Assembly: GCA_031763025.1 (NCBI GenBank)
Contig: JASSKH010000007.1
Coordinates: forward strand, 5,905,930 to 5,969,929
Direction of reading: 5' to 3'
Source of the DNA: Macrocystis pyrifera
Taxonomy: Eukaryota; Sar; Phaeophyceae; Laminariales; Laminariaceae
Length of the DNA stretch: 64,000 bases
Shown here: one piece after another, positions 1 through 10,598 of the stretch
Layout: each line of letters begins with the position of its first letter
Position numbering within the stretch: the first letter of the stretch is position 1
Position numbers and translations under genes: made by a program
The notes under the pieces: generated by a model
The model's database searches: none
What the model saw: only the letters and a program-made list of their open reading frames with translations
Told to the model about the DNA's origin: nothing

Positions 1-877
1 TGTCGCGTCCACGACCAGGGCCAAGATTATGGCGAAGAGGGCTGGCCATCGCTTGACCAGGACGATCACCGGTCGCAGCAGACGCGCCCCGCGTGAATTC
101 TCCGCGGCCTCGGCCGTACCGGCGGTTTTCATCGCCCAAACACACGCCACGGCCATGGGCCTCTCGAGGGAGGTCAACGGAGACTCCGGCCTGGCGGTCG
201 TTTGAGCTGCGGCACACTCCACCTCCAACCCTTCCCAGCAACAAAGCACACAGGCCATCGCAGCTCTTTGGCCCTGAAGCGCCGCTGCCAAGGAGCCCTC
301 GTCCAATGACGGCATGAGCGTAACCCCGCCATTGCCGTTACCGCTGCCGCTGCTGCCTTGCTTTTCTCGCCCCCCGCTTCCTCCCCGACCACCCCCTGGC
401 CGAAGTAGTTGCAGCAGCGTCGGCCGTAGTGCTTCGAGCAGCACGGCCCCACGAGTGCCTATCATCGCCAACGAGTTGCACGCAGCTCCTGTCACTTCGT
501 CCCTCTCGAACACTGTCTCCCACAGGCTAGCAGGTGCAAGGGCTGCACTTTTCGCCTCCGTCATCTCCTCTCCCTCCTCCTCCCCTTCCTCCTCCCCCTC
601 CCTCTCCCCCCCCCCCCCCCCCCCCCTCCTCCTCCTTCTCCTCCTCCTCCTCTTCCTCCTCCTTGCGCTTGACATTGACCCTATAGGCCGCCGACTTTTG
701 TCGTTGCCGCTTGCCACCGCCACCGCGGCCGCGACTGCCTGCACCAACACCCTCTGCTTGTCCTGCGGTCCTCTTGCTCCGCCCCGAGGGTTGGGGGCCG
801 GTATATCCGGTCAGAACGCCTACCAGGAACCCGAGGTACGCGCTGGGGCTGAAACTCCGACGGCGGTGGTGCATCAC
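1..877 (-). CDS. TEX10: TEX10 exon 7, runs off window; homopolymer frame slip
   Basis: From acceptor ACAAAAG at 878 the frame reads SPSAYLGFLVGVLTGYTG, then a basic and poly-Glu stretch into a 21-base C run (606-626; G on the coding strand). Beyond it the open, helix-rich frame (SLWETVFERDEVTG, AMIGTRGAVLLEALRPTL, LLRPVIVLVKRWPALF) is offset by one base and runs to the window edge. A homopolymer length error in the assembly is the likeliest cause. A real frameshift or a small intron across the run cannot be excluded. Confidence 0.65.
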
Positions 878-3800
878 CTTTTGTAATTGGCAGGGGGGGG
901 GCACAGATGCAGTGGGGTGCGCAAGCGCTTGAGACAACGCTGGTGTAGGTAACCAATACAGTGATAGCACCGAATCGGGGGGGGAGGGTACTCATTGTCG
1001 TGCATGACCGTAGTCGTATGACCATAGACCTTCGCAACCCTACAACGCCGGGACGGAGCACGTTGGGTTTTCACCGACCAGGCAGGGGGGGGGAGTGTCC
1101 AGTCAAGAGACGTTACATATACACCGACGATAAGCATCGTTTGTGTCGCGAAAACGATCGATTGCTGCGCTGCAAGTTATACGCACATTGAGAAGTCACA
1201 CGATGAAAAACCAAGACTAACAAAAAATCCGACGACAAGCCACACTGGGCGCGCCGCGCGAGCACACGCAGGAAACCCAAGTCCTTTTGGAATGTGACGA
1301 CTCTCACAAACCACCCAGCGCGAAGTATCCTACGTATTCTATCGCGGTCGTAGTGTTAGCAATAGTGTAGGTAAAAATTCACCTCAAGAACGAAAGAGCG
1401 TACGTCGCCGCGAAGCGCTTCAGGATCCGAGCACACCGCGGCGAGGGCGGACACCACACAAGCCGGAACCGAGGGTAGGTGAAAGAGCAGCGACACCGCG
1501 TCTAACTGCGCAGAAGGTGGGAGCGCGACAAACCCTCGCCCGGAGAAAAACTCGCCCAACAACGCTGGTGAGATGGAGCCGACCAGCTCCGACGATGCTG
1601 TTGCCCACGCCCCTCCCTGCTCCTCCTGTCCCTCCCGATACCGCTACTACTGCCGCCGCAGCCGTCTTGCCCTTCGCCCTGCCGTCTCCACAGGTGCTGC
1701 CAGAGGTTTCCGGGGCGGGCGGGGGCAGAGACGGCGCATGCTTCGCCACCCCCAGAAGGGCTCCGAGCGCTGCCGCCGAGCTCTCGGGGAGATCCCCTTC
1801 CCAGCGACACAGAAGCTCGGGCAGCGACTGGAGCCACCGGCAGACTTCACGCGCGGCGTCGGGGTCGTCACCGACTGTCGTCCGGCCACCGCCCCCGCCG
1901 AGAGGTGTGGAGCCCGGAAGGAGCGTGCTGGTTAAGCTGCAGACAAACTTCACGCACATCACCTTGGCCTCGTCACGGGGGAGCAAGGACTCAAAAAAGT
2001 CGCCGAAAGCTGCGAGCAACCGCTGCCTGTAGGCGGGTTGAGGGGATTTGGGGAGAAACGTTTTGGGAACAGGCAAGCTGTGAGCGAGCGTCGTGCTCAT
2101 GGCCGGGGGAAAATTAAGAAAAAATCTGGCTTCAAGGACACCGCACGTGCCGTTCATCCAGTGGACGTGTCAAAGTCAAGACAGAGAGTACAAAACAGAT
2201 CGATCCTCTCGCGCCTTTGAGAGGGCGTGCAATCACCCCTCCGCGCTTACGGAACATCAAGGCTCTGACGCCTCCGAGGACACGGTTTACAACGATTGTC
2301 ACGTTTCACCCGTGTCCGCAATAAAAGGCCAACCCCCCCGCGCCAACGACAGAAATCAGCTCGCCTTTGGGCTGTCCAGTCCGCGATACCACTTGACTTC
2401 CCCGTCGGATTGTGGGTTGCTGCTCTCAATACGCGCAAGACGCTCGTAACCTGCGGTTCCGCCACGCCGCTCCCCCCAACCCCGCTCTGAAGCACGTCGT
2501 GCACGTGCGCCAAAACGGGCGCAAGCCAATCAGATGGACTCTCTCCTTCGCCGACCTTCTTCCCCGCTGCGCCCGCGCTTGTGGTGGCAACGGCACCGGC
2601 AGCGACTTCGGCAGACCCAGTGCAGGCCGCGACGACAAGCTCGCAAAGCCCCATGTTGAGTGCCTGGATGGCGCGCAGACGCTCCGCTTCGGCGTCTCCC
2701 AGCAGCTCCCCTTCAAGCGGGCGGACGGGAAACGCTTCCAAGATAAGCGGGACGAAATGGGAGAACCACACGGGTGCGCCGCCCCCGCGATGCCCCTCAT
2801 CGCCGGGCCATGAGACCATTGCCGCGCGGCAGCCGCCGCCGCCGCCGCCGTCGCCGCCCCCGCTGTTCGCTACCTTGACCCCGTTATGAGGGCTGTCGCC
2901 GCCACCACCGCTGTCCGCCGCCGTCCACGCCGGAGAAGCGATCGCCTCAAGCAGCACATCCACGACGCTTTGCATCAACCCGATGTCCGGAGGAACGGCC
3001 GCGAGAGCCTCCATCCACACCTCCTTCAGTCTCGCCAGCATCTGCGGGAGGATGAACGCAAGCGCTTTCGTGGGCGCGTCTGATCCGGCGCCGCCACCAC
3101 CGCTGCCCTCAACCGCGCTCTCGGTCACCGCAGGCGCTGGGCGCGCACACAACATCAAGGCGCCGTTCCTGCGCGAGCCCCGCTTCCAGGACAGCCGAAC
3201 CGAGCCCAATCCCCTGCCCCGTACAACGCTGTAATCACTACTGCCGCCGCCGCCGCCACCGCCGCTGCCTCGACCGTAGCGCAGTGAGACGGCCCTAAAC
3301 AATCTCACCAGACTCTGAAGGGCTTCCACCCTGCTCGTTTGTTTCTTGGAGGCCGGGTCGACGGCCAGGAGGGTCGCGTAGTTTGGCGCCAATCGCTCGG
3401 CGCGATCGGCTACGGCTTCCGGGAAGCGCGCGAGCAGAAGGGCGAGGAGCCTGAGGCTATCACGCCGCACTCCTCCGTCGAGGCTGGTCATAGCGCTCAC
3501 CACGTACGCCATGTAGAGGTTCGCGAAAGGAGAGAAGGTCCCAGCCGAGACGCAACTAAGCAATGCCTCCTGGAAAGCGAGCAACCCCCTGGTTGAAGCG
3601 ACGCAAATATCAACGTACAGCGGAGCAGGGAGTGATCAACAGCGGCTGTCGAAAGCATGGGACGAGAGCGGTCACGCGTTCTGCTTGCCCTACGAGGCTT
3701 GTTTCAACATCGAAAATGTGCCGCTGGATGTATCAATAAGAGTCTAGAGGAAAAAGGGCGAAAAATATTCTACAAATAGACACATCGACATCGTCAGAGA

Positions 3801-6800
3801 TACCGGTGAAAAGATCCGCCGGTCGGGAAGTGGCGCAGTATTCAGGGCACGAGGAAGCTCTGCTCGGTCGCACACTTTGCAAGAGCCAGAAAGACTACGT
3901 GCGTATACATCAGCAAGCCACGCGGTAAAGCTCTTGGGCGCGGCGCGTTCACCAGAACGAACGCATCGAAGAAGACGCGCCGAGCGACAAACGTCTTGCA
4001 TGTTACTTCGGAGGAGCTGCTGCGGGAAGCGAGAACAAATGGGGAAGGTCCACATTGCGCGCCGACGTGCGATCCCCAACTGACGCTCTGAAGTACATGG
4101 AAAGGATGCGAGCACGCCTGGACCGCTGTCCCATGCTTCGGTAACGACATTCGGCGGGTCTCCGCGCAAAAATTACCCTTGCCCGCGCCCCCGAAACAAT
4201 TTATGTAGCCCTTCGCTTGAACGCGCGCGAGAGAGATTTCTGCTGTTGGCGATTCTCCACCCCGGTCCTTACCTTCGAACTTCATTGTCGGAGCACACGG
4301 CCAGTTCGAGACTAGCTTCTGCCAGCCGCGCGAAGTTGACCTCGGCGAACGTCCCGTGTCGATCTACAATCGTTTTGAGGCCCGCCAAGGCGTCTCGTTT
4401 GCTGCTCGAGTTGTAGTGGCGCAGTTGCACGATTAGCTCCTGTTCGATGGGGGGGAAGGGGGCAAGACGGCAGGATGGGACGCGGGTTCAACTATTGTCG
4501 CGTGTCTGACGCCAAGAGTTTCCACTCCTATGGTAACGGCAACTAGGAGAGGGTGTGACTCCCACCGGAGGCGGATGCAGTTACATGCCGGTACTCTAAA
4601 AGCGTGGAAATCCGAGCCGTCGCAACGGATTTTTTGGAAAGCTTTGCAAAAAAAAAAACACATCAACCACAAAGGAATTGCCTCGTATACAGGATGCTGA
4701 GCTCTTCCATCCGTTTCCAACCAAATAACTTCTTGAACACACGCTATCAATAGATCACACGGGTGTACACCGTACTCGGAAGCTGTCGCTTGCATCGCCC
4801 GGATCCGTTGAGACCCATTGCATCTCGTTGCCGAAAGATTTGCGCCAACCTGGCTAACTGCTGACGGCGCCAGTCAACGCTCCGCTTCCGAACAACCGTG
4901 CGAAGCATGACCATCAGCAACGCTTGACCAAATGGGGGGAGAAAAAGTGAGACACCAAATCCCACTTCGCGGTGCACTGCTATCATCGCCATTTAGGCCA
5001 AGAGTAGTAGACACCATGGTGTGTACAATTCTACCATTGAACGATCGCGTTTCACGTTCGGAAACTGCCACGAAAGGCTAACGCCGCGCGAGATGACAGT
5101 ACGAAGTGATGCGATTGCGTAAAATGTTACATAAGAGATGTTTCAATGAGTCGTGCACGGAGTCCGGGATCACACCTGCCAGGTTTTATACGCGACACAA
5201 CAGCATTATGTGTATCGTTAAATTTGTGAAATGTTTTGTCTTTTTTCCAACTTTTCTCTTCGTGCGAGCACTTTCCGGCAAAACGCTAAGTACGCCGACA
5301 CAGGAAGCCCGTCTGGACACGGTGATCGAGGTCTGGGCGCGATCCGAGCCCTCTGGTGCGCGTGGCGGGCGCTCGAACCTTTTTTTTCTCTGCGGGAGTG
5401 CATAAGACGGTGTGGCTGGTTGTGTTTATCGGAGCCTGCGGTCTGTAATCCACCATCTACCTCTTTTTGCTGCTGCTGCTGCTGCTGCTGTGTGACAGAT
5501 CCACGCACACTCTTGACGGAAAGGTAAGGACCGTGTGGATCAAATATGAGTACCTCAACTGTCCTAATATTTCCGACGTTTTGTGTTTCTTGCCCGAAGC
5601 ACATCCCGGAAATCTACGTACTACACATAAAAAAAAAAATGCAAAGAACACGAACAACGTTGCAACCCCACCTACTGTAGCAGCACAAGCGGCAGTGGGC
5701 GACACCACGCGCGTGTCGCAGGTCCGTGCTGTAGTGCTGCTGTGGCTAATTGCTTTATCGGAGGCTGCGGTCCGTCATCGGTTATCACCACCTCTAGCTC
5801 TCCTGCTTAGCTGCTGTACATGATGTGTGTGCGGTGTGTCGTGCGCCCCGCGTAAAATAGTAACAAGGACCTTTCCACATGTGGTCAAAGGGTCACGACG
5901 TCCGATTTTGGACTTGAACGCGCTGTAGTTCGATCCTCGCAGAGATTTTTTACTTTTTTTCTTCATTTTTTTTTTTTCGTATTATTATGTACGTAACCCA
6001 GACACCACAGACAACAAACAGCACATGAGCAGTGCAGGGCGCATGCTACAACCAGCTGGCTACAACGCCTTGCACGCCTGCCGCCCGCCAGCAGAGCAGG
6101 AAGCAACATTACACTTCTGCGGTAGCTTGTCCGCGCTGTACTGCTGCGGCTTTCTATTATTAGCTGCTTTGTTATTGGACCCTACGGGGTGTAGAGCTGG
6201 GTGGGGGTCTCTGCTGATGTGCGATACAGGCATGCTGCCGCAGGTACAACAACACTGTTGCGGCAGTGCGATTTTCGTGGGCGGCAGAGTGTGGTTTAGA
6301 GTTCCAGCCCCTTCTTCGGTGGTGCATCCTTTCCAGTTTCTGCAAATATCCCACTACTGTACTGCTGTGTACTGTGTGTCACGCGTGTGTGTGCGGTGTG
6401 TGCCGTGTGTGCCGTGAGTCACGCGTGGAGTCTTTTCAAATATCTAACCTTTGTTTCTGTCGGCAGTTATCGGTTTTGCGCGGGAGAGGCCTTCTTCGCC
6501 GTGAGCGCCACAACAAAGTCATGCAATAACATACTGACAAATATGATACCAGCATGTTTGGCGGAATCATTTCGAAAATCTATACAAACGATTCAGTCCA
6601 TGGTAAAAGTTCCACACTATCTCCATGTACGTTTAGTCCCCAAAAATGCAGGTGCAGTTCTAAAAGAGTCTACTGCACATGTCTATAGGTACAGCAATAT
6701 TATGCAGATTTTCATAGCGTCGTAATATCACGCGCGATCGAAGTATCACACACAGCTTGCGAAGACAGGATTCAATGAAATCCTCGATCTCATAGCTGGT

Positions 6801-8910
6801 TTTGTTTTTAAATTCTATACCTGGTAAATATTGTATCACGTGCGTGTGATACAACATCGCATGCCGTATGGTTTTCAATTCGTTCTGGCCCCACTTCCCC
6901 TAGACACGTCCCGGAGGGGCACCTTGAACGGTAGTCTATGAAGTATACACAACACACCAATAGCTGGTACAATGAGGCAGTCGCCGCGCCATTGGTGTGC
7001 GCGTACAGGGGTGTGGCTCTATACATGTACCGCCCAGAGGGGCGCTGCCGACCGGAGGCAAACGCAACAAGAACGCTACTCCTCAGCAGCAGTGCAGCGC
7101 CTCTTGGATAATAAACGTCTTCGACCGAAGAGAAGGAGGCTCTCCCAATGAAAAAAGTTCCAAAAACAGCACGCAGAATACGAGCCGAAAATACGAAGCA
7201 GCAGGTTCACTTCATGTTCTGTGTAAAAGTCTAAATCTGCGACGCACCCTTTTTGCCAAGCCGAGTTGCCTCACCTGAACTCCCTGTCCCCTAGCCGTAA
7301 CGGCGTCCGCATCGCCTAGGTCGTGGAGGATGCTCTGCGCCGAGACTCTCACACGCTTGCTCTTGAACGAGGTGTCTGTGTGGCTGGCCGCCTGTGGAGC
7401 CCGCTTGCCGACCTACAAAGTTAAAATAAGCAGAATCCCGAACATGGAGTGGGTTGGGCTTTACTCCTTATCTCTCGAGTACGAACGACATATTTTTCGT
7501 TGCTCCTGTCGTAGCTCTACGAGTATGATACGAGCATGCATGGTATTTTTCGTACTAATAGTTTCGTCTTTTCGTATGCCTTTTCCCTTGCATACGTCTG
7601 TAGTCCCCCCCCAACACCGGCTGTCACTGGCCTCCTCTCGATGTAGAAAGTAGCGTGTACTCGTATTTACACACTTATACGAATATCAGGTACAATACAC
7701 TACTACGTATTTTAATATTGCAGGGCAAGGCAAGGCGGAGCCATCATGTAACCACATGGAAGCCACGACGAGTAGACGGCCGCACTCCGCACTGCTATAT
7801 TACTAGTATGTGTATGTTCCTTCACATTAAACCGTTCTTTCCAGCCGTCGACATCCAGGCACAACCAGTGTCCGTGCCGATTCTTACCCTAGAGAGATAC
7901 GTACAAGTGCTGTGGTAACAAAATTACGTATACGGCAGTCTTGCACCGACTTCGTCAATATCTTGTCCTCCGGCAAAAAACGACTGCTGTAGAACGGAGC
8001 ACGCCAGCAGCGCTACGAACTGCGAGTAGGGTGGTACGTTTCCAAGGCCAGCGAAAAAGAAAGTCGGCGTGGCGAGTGACAAACTCTGGGCTTTTGCTCC
8101 AAAGCTTAGAGAAGCCTGCGTATGTATACACGAGGGGTATGTTTCAGTTTCATCAAGGCACCCATGTACGTAATACAGCGAGAGACTATTTAACAACTGC
8201 TGTAGTACATACCTAGTACATTTTTTGTATAATATTGCTCATTATATACATCTACTATGCTACAAACAACGGATACATGATGGACGGCAGTATTTTTGGG
8301 TGACTTTGAACTGCTGTCCGCGTGCGGAAAATCTATGCTATACGATGTACAGCACACCATAATAAAATATAAGCCTTGCAGGAGGTGGGGGGGGTACGCT
8401 TGACGCAATCCAGATGACTGCCGGTGCGGGGCTCGTGTGAATTCTGGTTGGTTATATCCCGCGACGTGCCCATCAGGGTGGCGGAGAAGCGCGATCTGCG
8501 CAGGAGTACGTAGAGCAAGCACTACCCGCCCCTGACATACTGGAGCAAAGTTAGCCGTATTACGAGTGAGTTTTACTGGACATTTCTCTTCCCTTCCACG
8601 AGGACATGTGGACATGAACCCGCATGCTCTGTGAGCATACAGACAGAGTGTTGCATCCAGCAGACTGTCTACGTCACCAGAACAAGGAGACTTCCAGTCT
8701 TCGATGCCGTCTGCCTGCTGCCTTGCCTCCAGTGGGTCGCGCTATGATACTACTGCACTCTGGCACATCTACGCACGCGGGGCTGGCAAGTCTGCGACAG
8801 TGCCTTTGGCGTGCACGCGGCGCCGAGGACCTTACCTTCGCTTTCAGCCGCTTGAAGTCTGCTGTTGCCCCGGTTGATGACTTCTTTCGCAGAAAATTCG
8901 ACTTCGGCAT
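1..8910 (-). CDS. TEX10: TEX10/IPI1 homologue, seven exons seen, 3' end off window
   Basis: This gene encodes a nuclear/nucleolar ribosome-biogenesis protein. In its family, IPI1/TEX10 works with Rix1/PELP1 and Ipi3/WDR18 on pre-60S particles and ITS2 processing. The N-terminus gives ADFKRLKAKVGKRAP, then HTDTSFKSKR, then QLRHYNSSSKRDALAGLK, then LYMAYVVSAMTSL with RRDSLRLLALLLARFPE. This is the usual IPI1 order: basic start, TDTSFKSK block, HYN..KRDAL repeat, Ipi1_N core. Near the 3' end AYLGFLVGVLTGY resembles the C-terminal region of animal TEX10. Exons join 8910-8836, 7412-7275, 4439-4273, 3588-~2398, 2026-~1692, 1564-1383 and 877 to the edge, with matching phases. Gly-rich inserts lengthen it relative to yeast IPI1 (about 330 aa) toward animal TEX10 (about 930 aa). 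Identity is strong; exact ends of exons 4 and 5 are uncertain. Confidence 0.88.
878..1382 (-). other. TEX10 intron 6 with a hairpin-head repeat fragment
   Basis: Intron of 505 nt. Positions 977-1096 carry a plus-oriented fragment of the hairpin/poly-G family described below (CATGACCGTAGTCGTATG, then a GGGACGGAGCACGTTGGG block). Nothing else was recognised. Confidence 0.6.
1383..1564 (-). CDS. TEX10: TEX10 exon 6
   Basis: Acceptor CTCACCAG/CG, then LLGEFFSGRGFVALPP, SLLFHLPSVPACVV and RSFVLE, with donor GAG/GTGAAT in phase 0. Reading through the donor meets a stop at about 1356. The phase-0 continuation at 877 gives a TEX10-like segment, so splicing is preferred. Confidence 0.7.
1692..2026 (-). 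CDS. TEX10: TEX10 exon 5 (3' boundary tentative)
   Basis: Opens QRLLAAFGDFFESLLPRDE after acceptor CCTACAG and continues through REVCRWLQSLPELLCRW to ETSGST. Helical and Leu-rich, consistent with the ARM/HEAT-like body of TEX10. The end is uncertain: a phase-1 donor ACCT/GTGGAG at 1691 would give a 127-nt intron and restore the frame of exon 6. Confidence 0.6.
2398..3588 (-). CDS. TEX10: TEX10 exon 4 (Ipi1_N core)
   Basis: Long exon opening GLLAFQEALLSCVSAG and carrying FSPFANLYMAYVVSAMTSL then RRDSLRLLALLLARFPE, the Ipi1_N core. Later helices (VWMEALAAVPPDIG, WFSHFVPLILEAFPVRP) are separated by two poly-Gly linkers, and the coding DNA is rich in GCC/GGC runs. The acceptor is AACCAG at 3590-3589. 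The 3' end is inferred from phase (GAA/GTCAAG, phase 2), a weak donor, so this boundary may be wrong. Confidence 0.8.
4273..4439 (-). CDS. TEX10: TEX10 exon 3
   Basis: Reads ELIVQLRHYN, SSSKRDALAGLKTIVDRHG, then LAVCSDNEVR. This is the first helical repeat of the family (HYN, KRDAL.GL). The acceptor is CGAACAG/GAG and the donor CGAAG/GTAAGG in phase 2. It joins exon 4 as NEVRRGLLAFQEALL. Confidence 0.9.
4440..7274 (-). other. TEX10 intron 2, mostly unassigned
   Basis: No exon with IPI1 similarity was found here. It holds a CTG trinucleotide run at about 5467-5490, poly-A/T stretches near 5631-5640 and 5947-5980, and short GT-rich runs near 6380-6420. The stretch 6740-6850 resembles sequence near 41950-42020 and 59290-59400, so it is probably a dispersed repeat. 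Confidence 0.5.
7275..7412 (-). CDS. TEX10: TEX10 exon 2
   Basis: Forty-six codons, VGKRAPQAAS through HTDTSFKSKRVRVSAQ to ARGQGVQ. The TDTSFKSK block followed by a V/I..QS segment is the signature of the IPI1/TEX10 N-terminus. The acceptor is TTTGTAG/GTC and the donor CAG/GTGAGG, both phase 0. Confidence 0.9.
7413..8835 (-). other. TEX10 intron 1
   Basis: Intron of 1,423 nt rich in TAC/GTA-containing A+T sequence. No coding frame, RNA gene or bounded repeat was recognised. Confidence 0.5.
8836..8910 (-). CDS. TEX10: TEX10 exon 1 (start codon)
   Basis: Twenty-five codons from ATG at 8910, beginning MPKSNFLRKK and ending ADFKRLKAK, a Lys-rich start typical of IPI1 proteins. The donor is AAG/GTAAGG in phase 0. 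The ATG choice rests on the family N-terminus and on direct phase-0 continuation into VGKRAP of exon 2. Confidence 0.85.
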
Positions 8911-9149
8911 GGTTCCAGCTCCCCAGTACCACGCCAACCAGTACTGCTGGTGTGTCGTACTCAGATCCCGATACAGGGGACAACAAACAAATTTGCCCGA
9001 ACACATTTTGCCAACTACTATTTTGAAACCCACCTCGACCTCGACAAGGGAACGGTTGGGAAATAAAACAGTTCGTACCAACCCGTCAGCACTCGGCGCC
9101 CCGAAACCAGCCAAGGCCGGGAGTGACGATCACAAGGCCGCCATCGAAT
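8911..9149. promoter_or_regulatory. Divergent promoter region between TEX10 and the gene at 9150
   Basis: The two start codons point away from each other across 239 bp, so both 5' UTRs and core promoters must overlap or lie here, unless upstream non-coding exons exist. No clear TATA box was seen. Confidence 0.55.
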
Positions 9150-10598
9150 ATGTCGGGAATGGAGAGTGATGATTTCAACTGCGTCGGGCTGCAGCGATCC
9201 CCGGCGAAGAGGACGCCCCAAACGGGGGGGTACTATGCTGGAGAGGGTTGTGGAACCAGTATCAGAGGGGAACCGTTATCCGCTGCGACCACGGACAGGA
9301 TGTCGACCGGGAGTAGCACCACCTCCACTGACTCTCGCCGGCGCCGTGCCCTCCAACCGGTGGCCGCCAATACGCCCGACACATCTAGGGCCGCCCGTAC
9401 TCCGTCCTCCTTGGCCTTGCTGTCGTCGTCGATCTCCAGCAAGAAGAGCTCGTCCAGGGCGGCGCTGAGCGCGCGGCGGTTCGAGACCCTTCCCGTGCAA
9501 AGGACGCTGAGCCTGTCTCCCGAAGAGGCTCCGCGACCAGACCCGACGATGATAAGCGACAGGGCTGACTGCGCCAGAAATTGCGGCGGCAGCAACAGCA
9601 AGCCGCACTCCCCGAGGGACGTTCGGCGCCACTTTCCCCCCCCGTCGACTCGCACGCCTCTTTTCCCCGAGAATTCGTCCCATACTCCCTCTCCCCAACA
9701 ACAGCACCAGCAACACCTGCACCAGCAACACGAGCACCAGCAGTCACGGTCGTCCAACACATCTCACGGACCACCAGGAACAAGAACGCCGACCACAGCA
9801 CCCTACGCCTCCAGCCACGGGTTCACCGGAGACTCCGCCGCTCGACATCCTCTCTCGACCCCGGCCATGGCGGACCCGTACACGTCTCCTCCTTCGTACG
9901 CCGCGGCCGAGGAGGGGAGCTACGCCCACAACGACGACGGCGAGTGGTCGGATGGCTCCTTCACCGGGGCGGCCTTCTCCCCAGACCCGCCTTCGCTCGC
10001 AGCGGTGCACCGCAGCGGCGGCGGCACCAGTAGCAGCGGCGGCGGCGGCGTCAGCAGCAGCAGCAGAGGTTGGCCCGGGCACGGAGGGGATAACAAGATG
10101 GAAGGGTCGACGGCGGCGTCGCCGATATCTCACATCCACAACGCGTCTTCGGGGAGCGCCCTGCGCGGTGTCGGCGGAGCGACGACCCCACAGTTCGCCG
10201 GGTTCCAAGCTTCGCCTCCTCCCGAGGGGACAATGAACCACTTCGAGAGCACTCCGGCCGCATCATTGGCTCTTCTTCGATTGGGCGGTAGCTCGGTGGT
10301 GCCCGAGAGCGCTAATAGCAAAGCTAGCAGCACAGCTAGCCACTACTCGTACGCGACCCGCGATCGTGCATCACCCGCCGCGGTGCGCGAGAATGAAGAA
10401 CTACCGGACACTCCAGCGGCAGCAGCGACTCTAGCGGCGATGATGATGGTGGGAGGTGGGGGTGCTGTTGCTAATAGTAGCTTGTGCGGGACTGTTGTCC
10501 GAGAGGAGCGAAGTTTTCAGGAGGACGAGGAGGAGGAGGAGGAGGAGGGGAGCAGCTTCCTTGCTCAAGGATCTTCAGAAGGGTCGGCGGAAGCGCAG
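9150..10598 (+). CDS. Anchored protein exon 1
   Basis: Starts MSGMESDDFNCVGLQRSPAK. A second in-frame ATG lies four codons downstream. It has poly-Ser, His/Gln (QQQHQQHLHQQHEHQQ), Gly/Ser and acidic runs. Donor GCGCAG/GTAAAT, phase 0. Confidence 0.75.

Noticed and set aside
314-886. Plus-strand Pro/Leu-rich frame opposite the TEX10 exon
   Set aside because: Antisense shadow of a GC-rich coding exon; the minus strand carries the recognised helices.
1573-2032. Plus-strand frames opposite TEX10 exons 5 and 6
   Set aside because: Overlap supported minus-strand exons and show only Arg/Pro/Ala-rich shadow composition.
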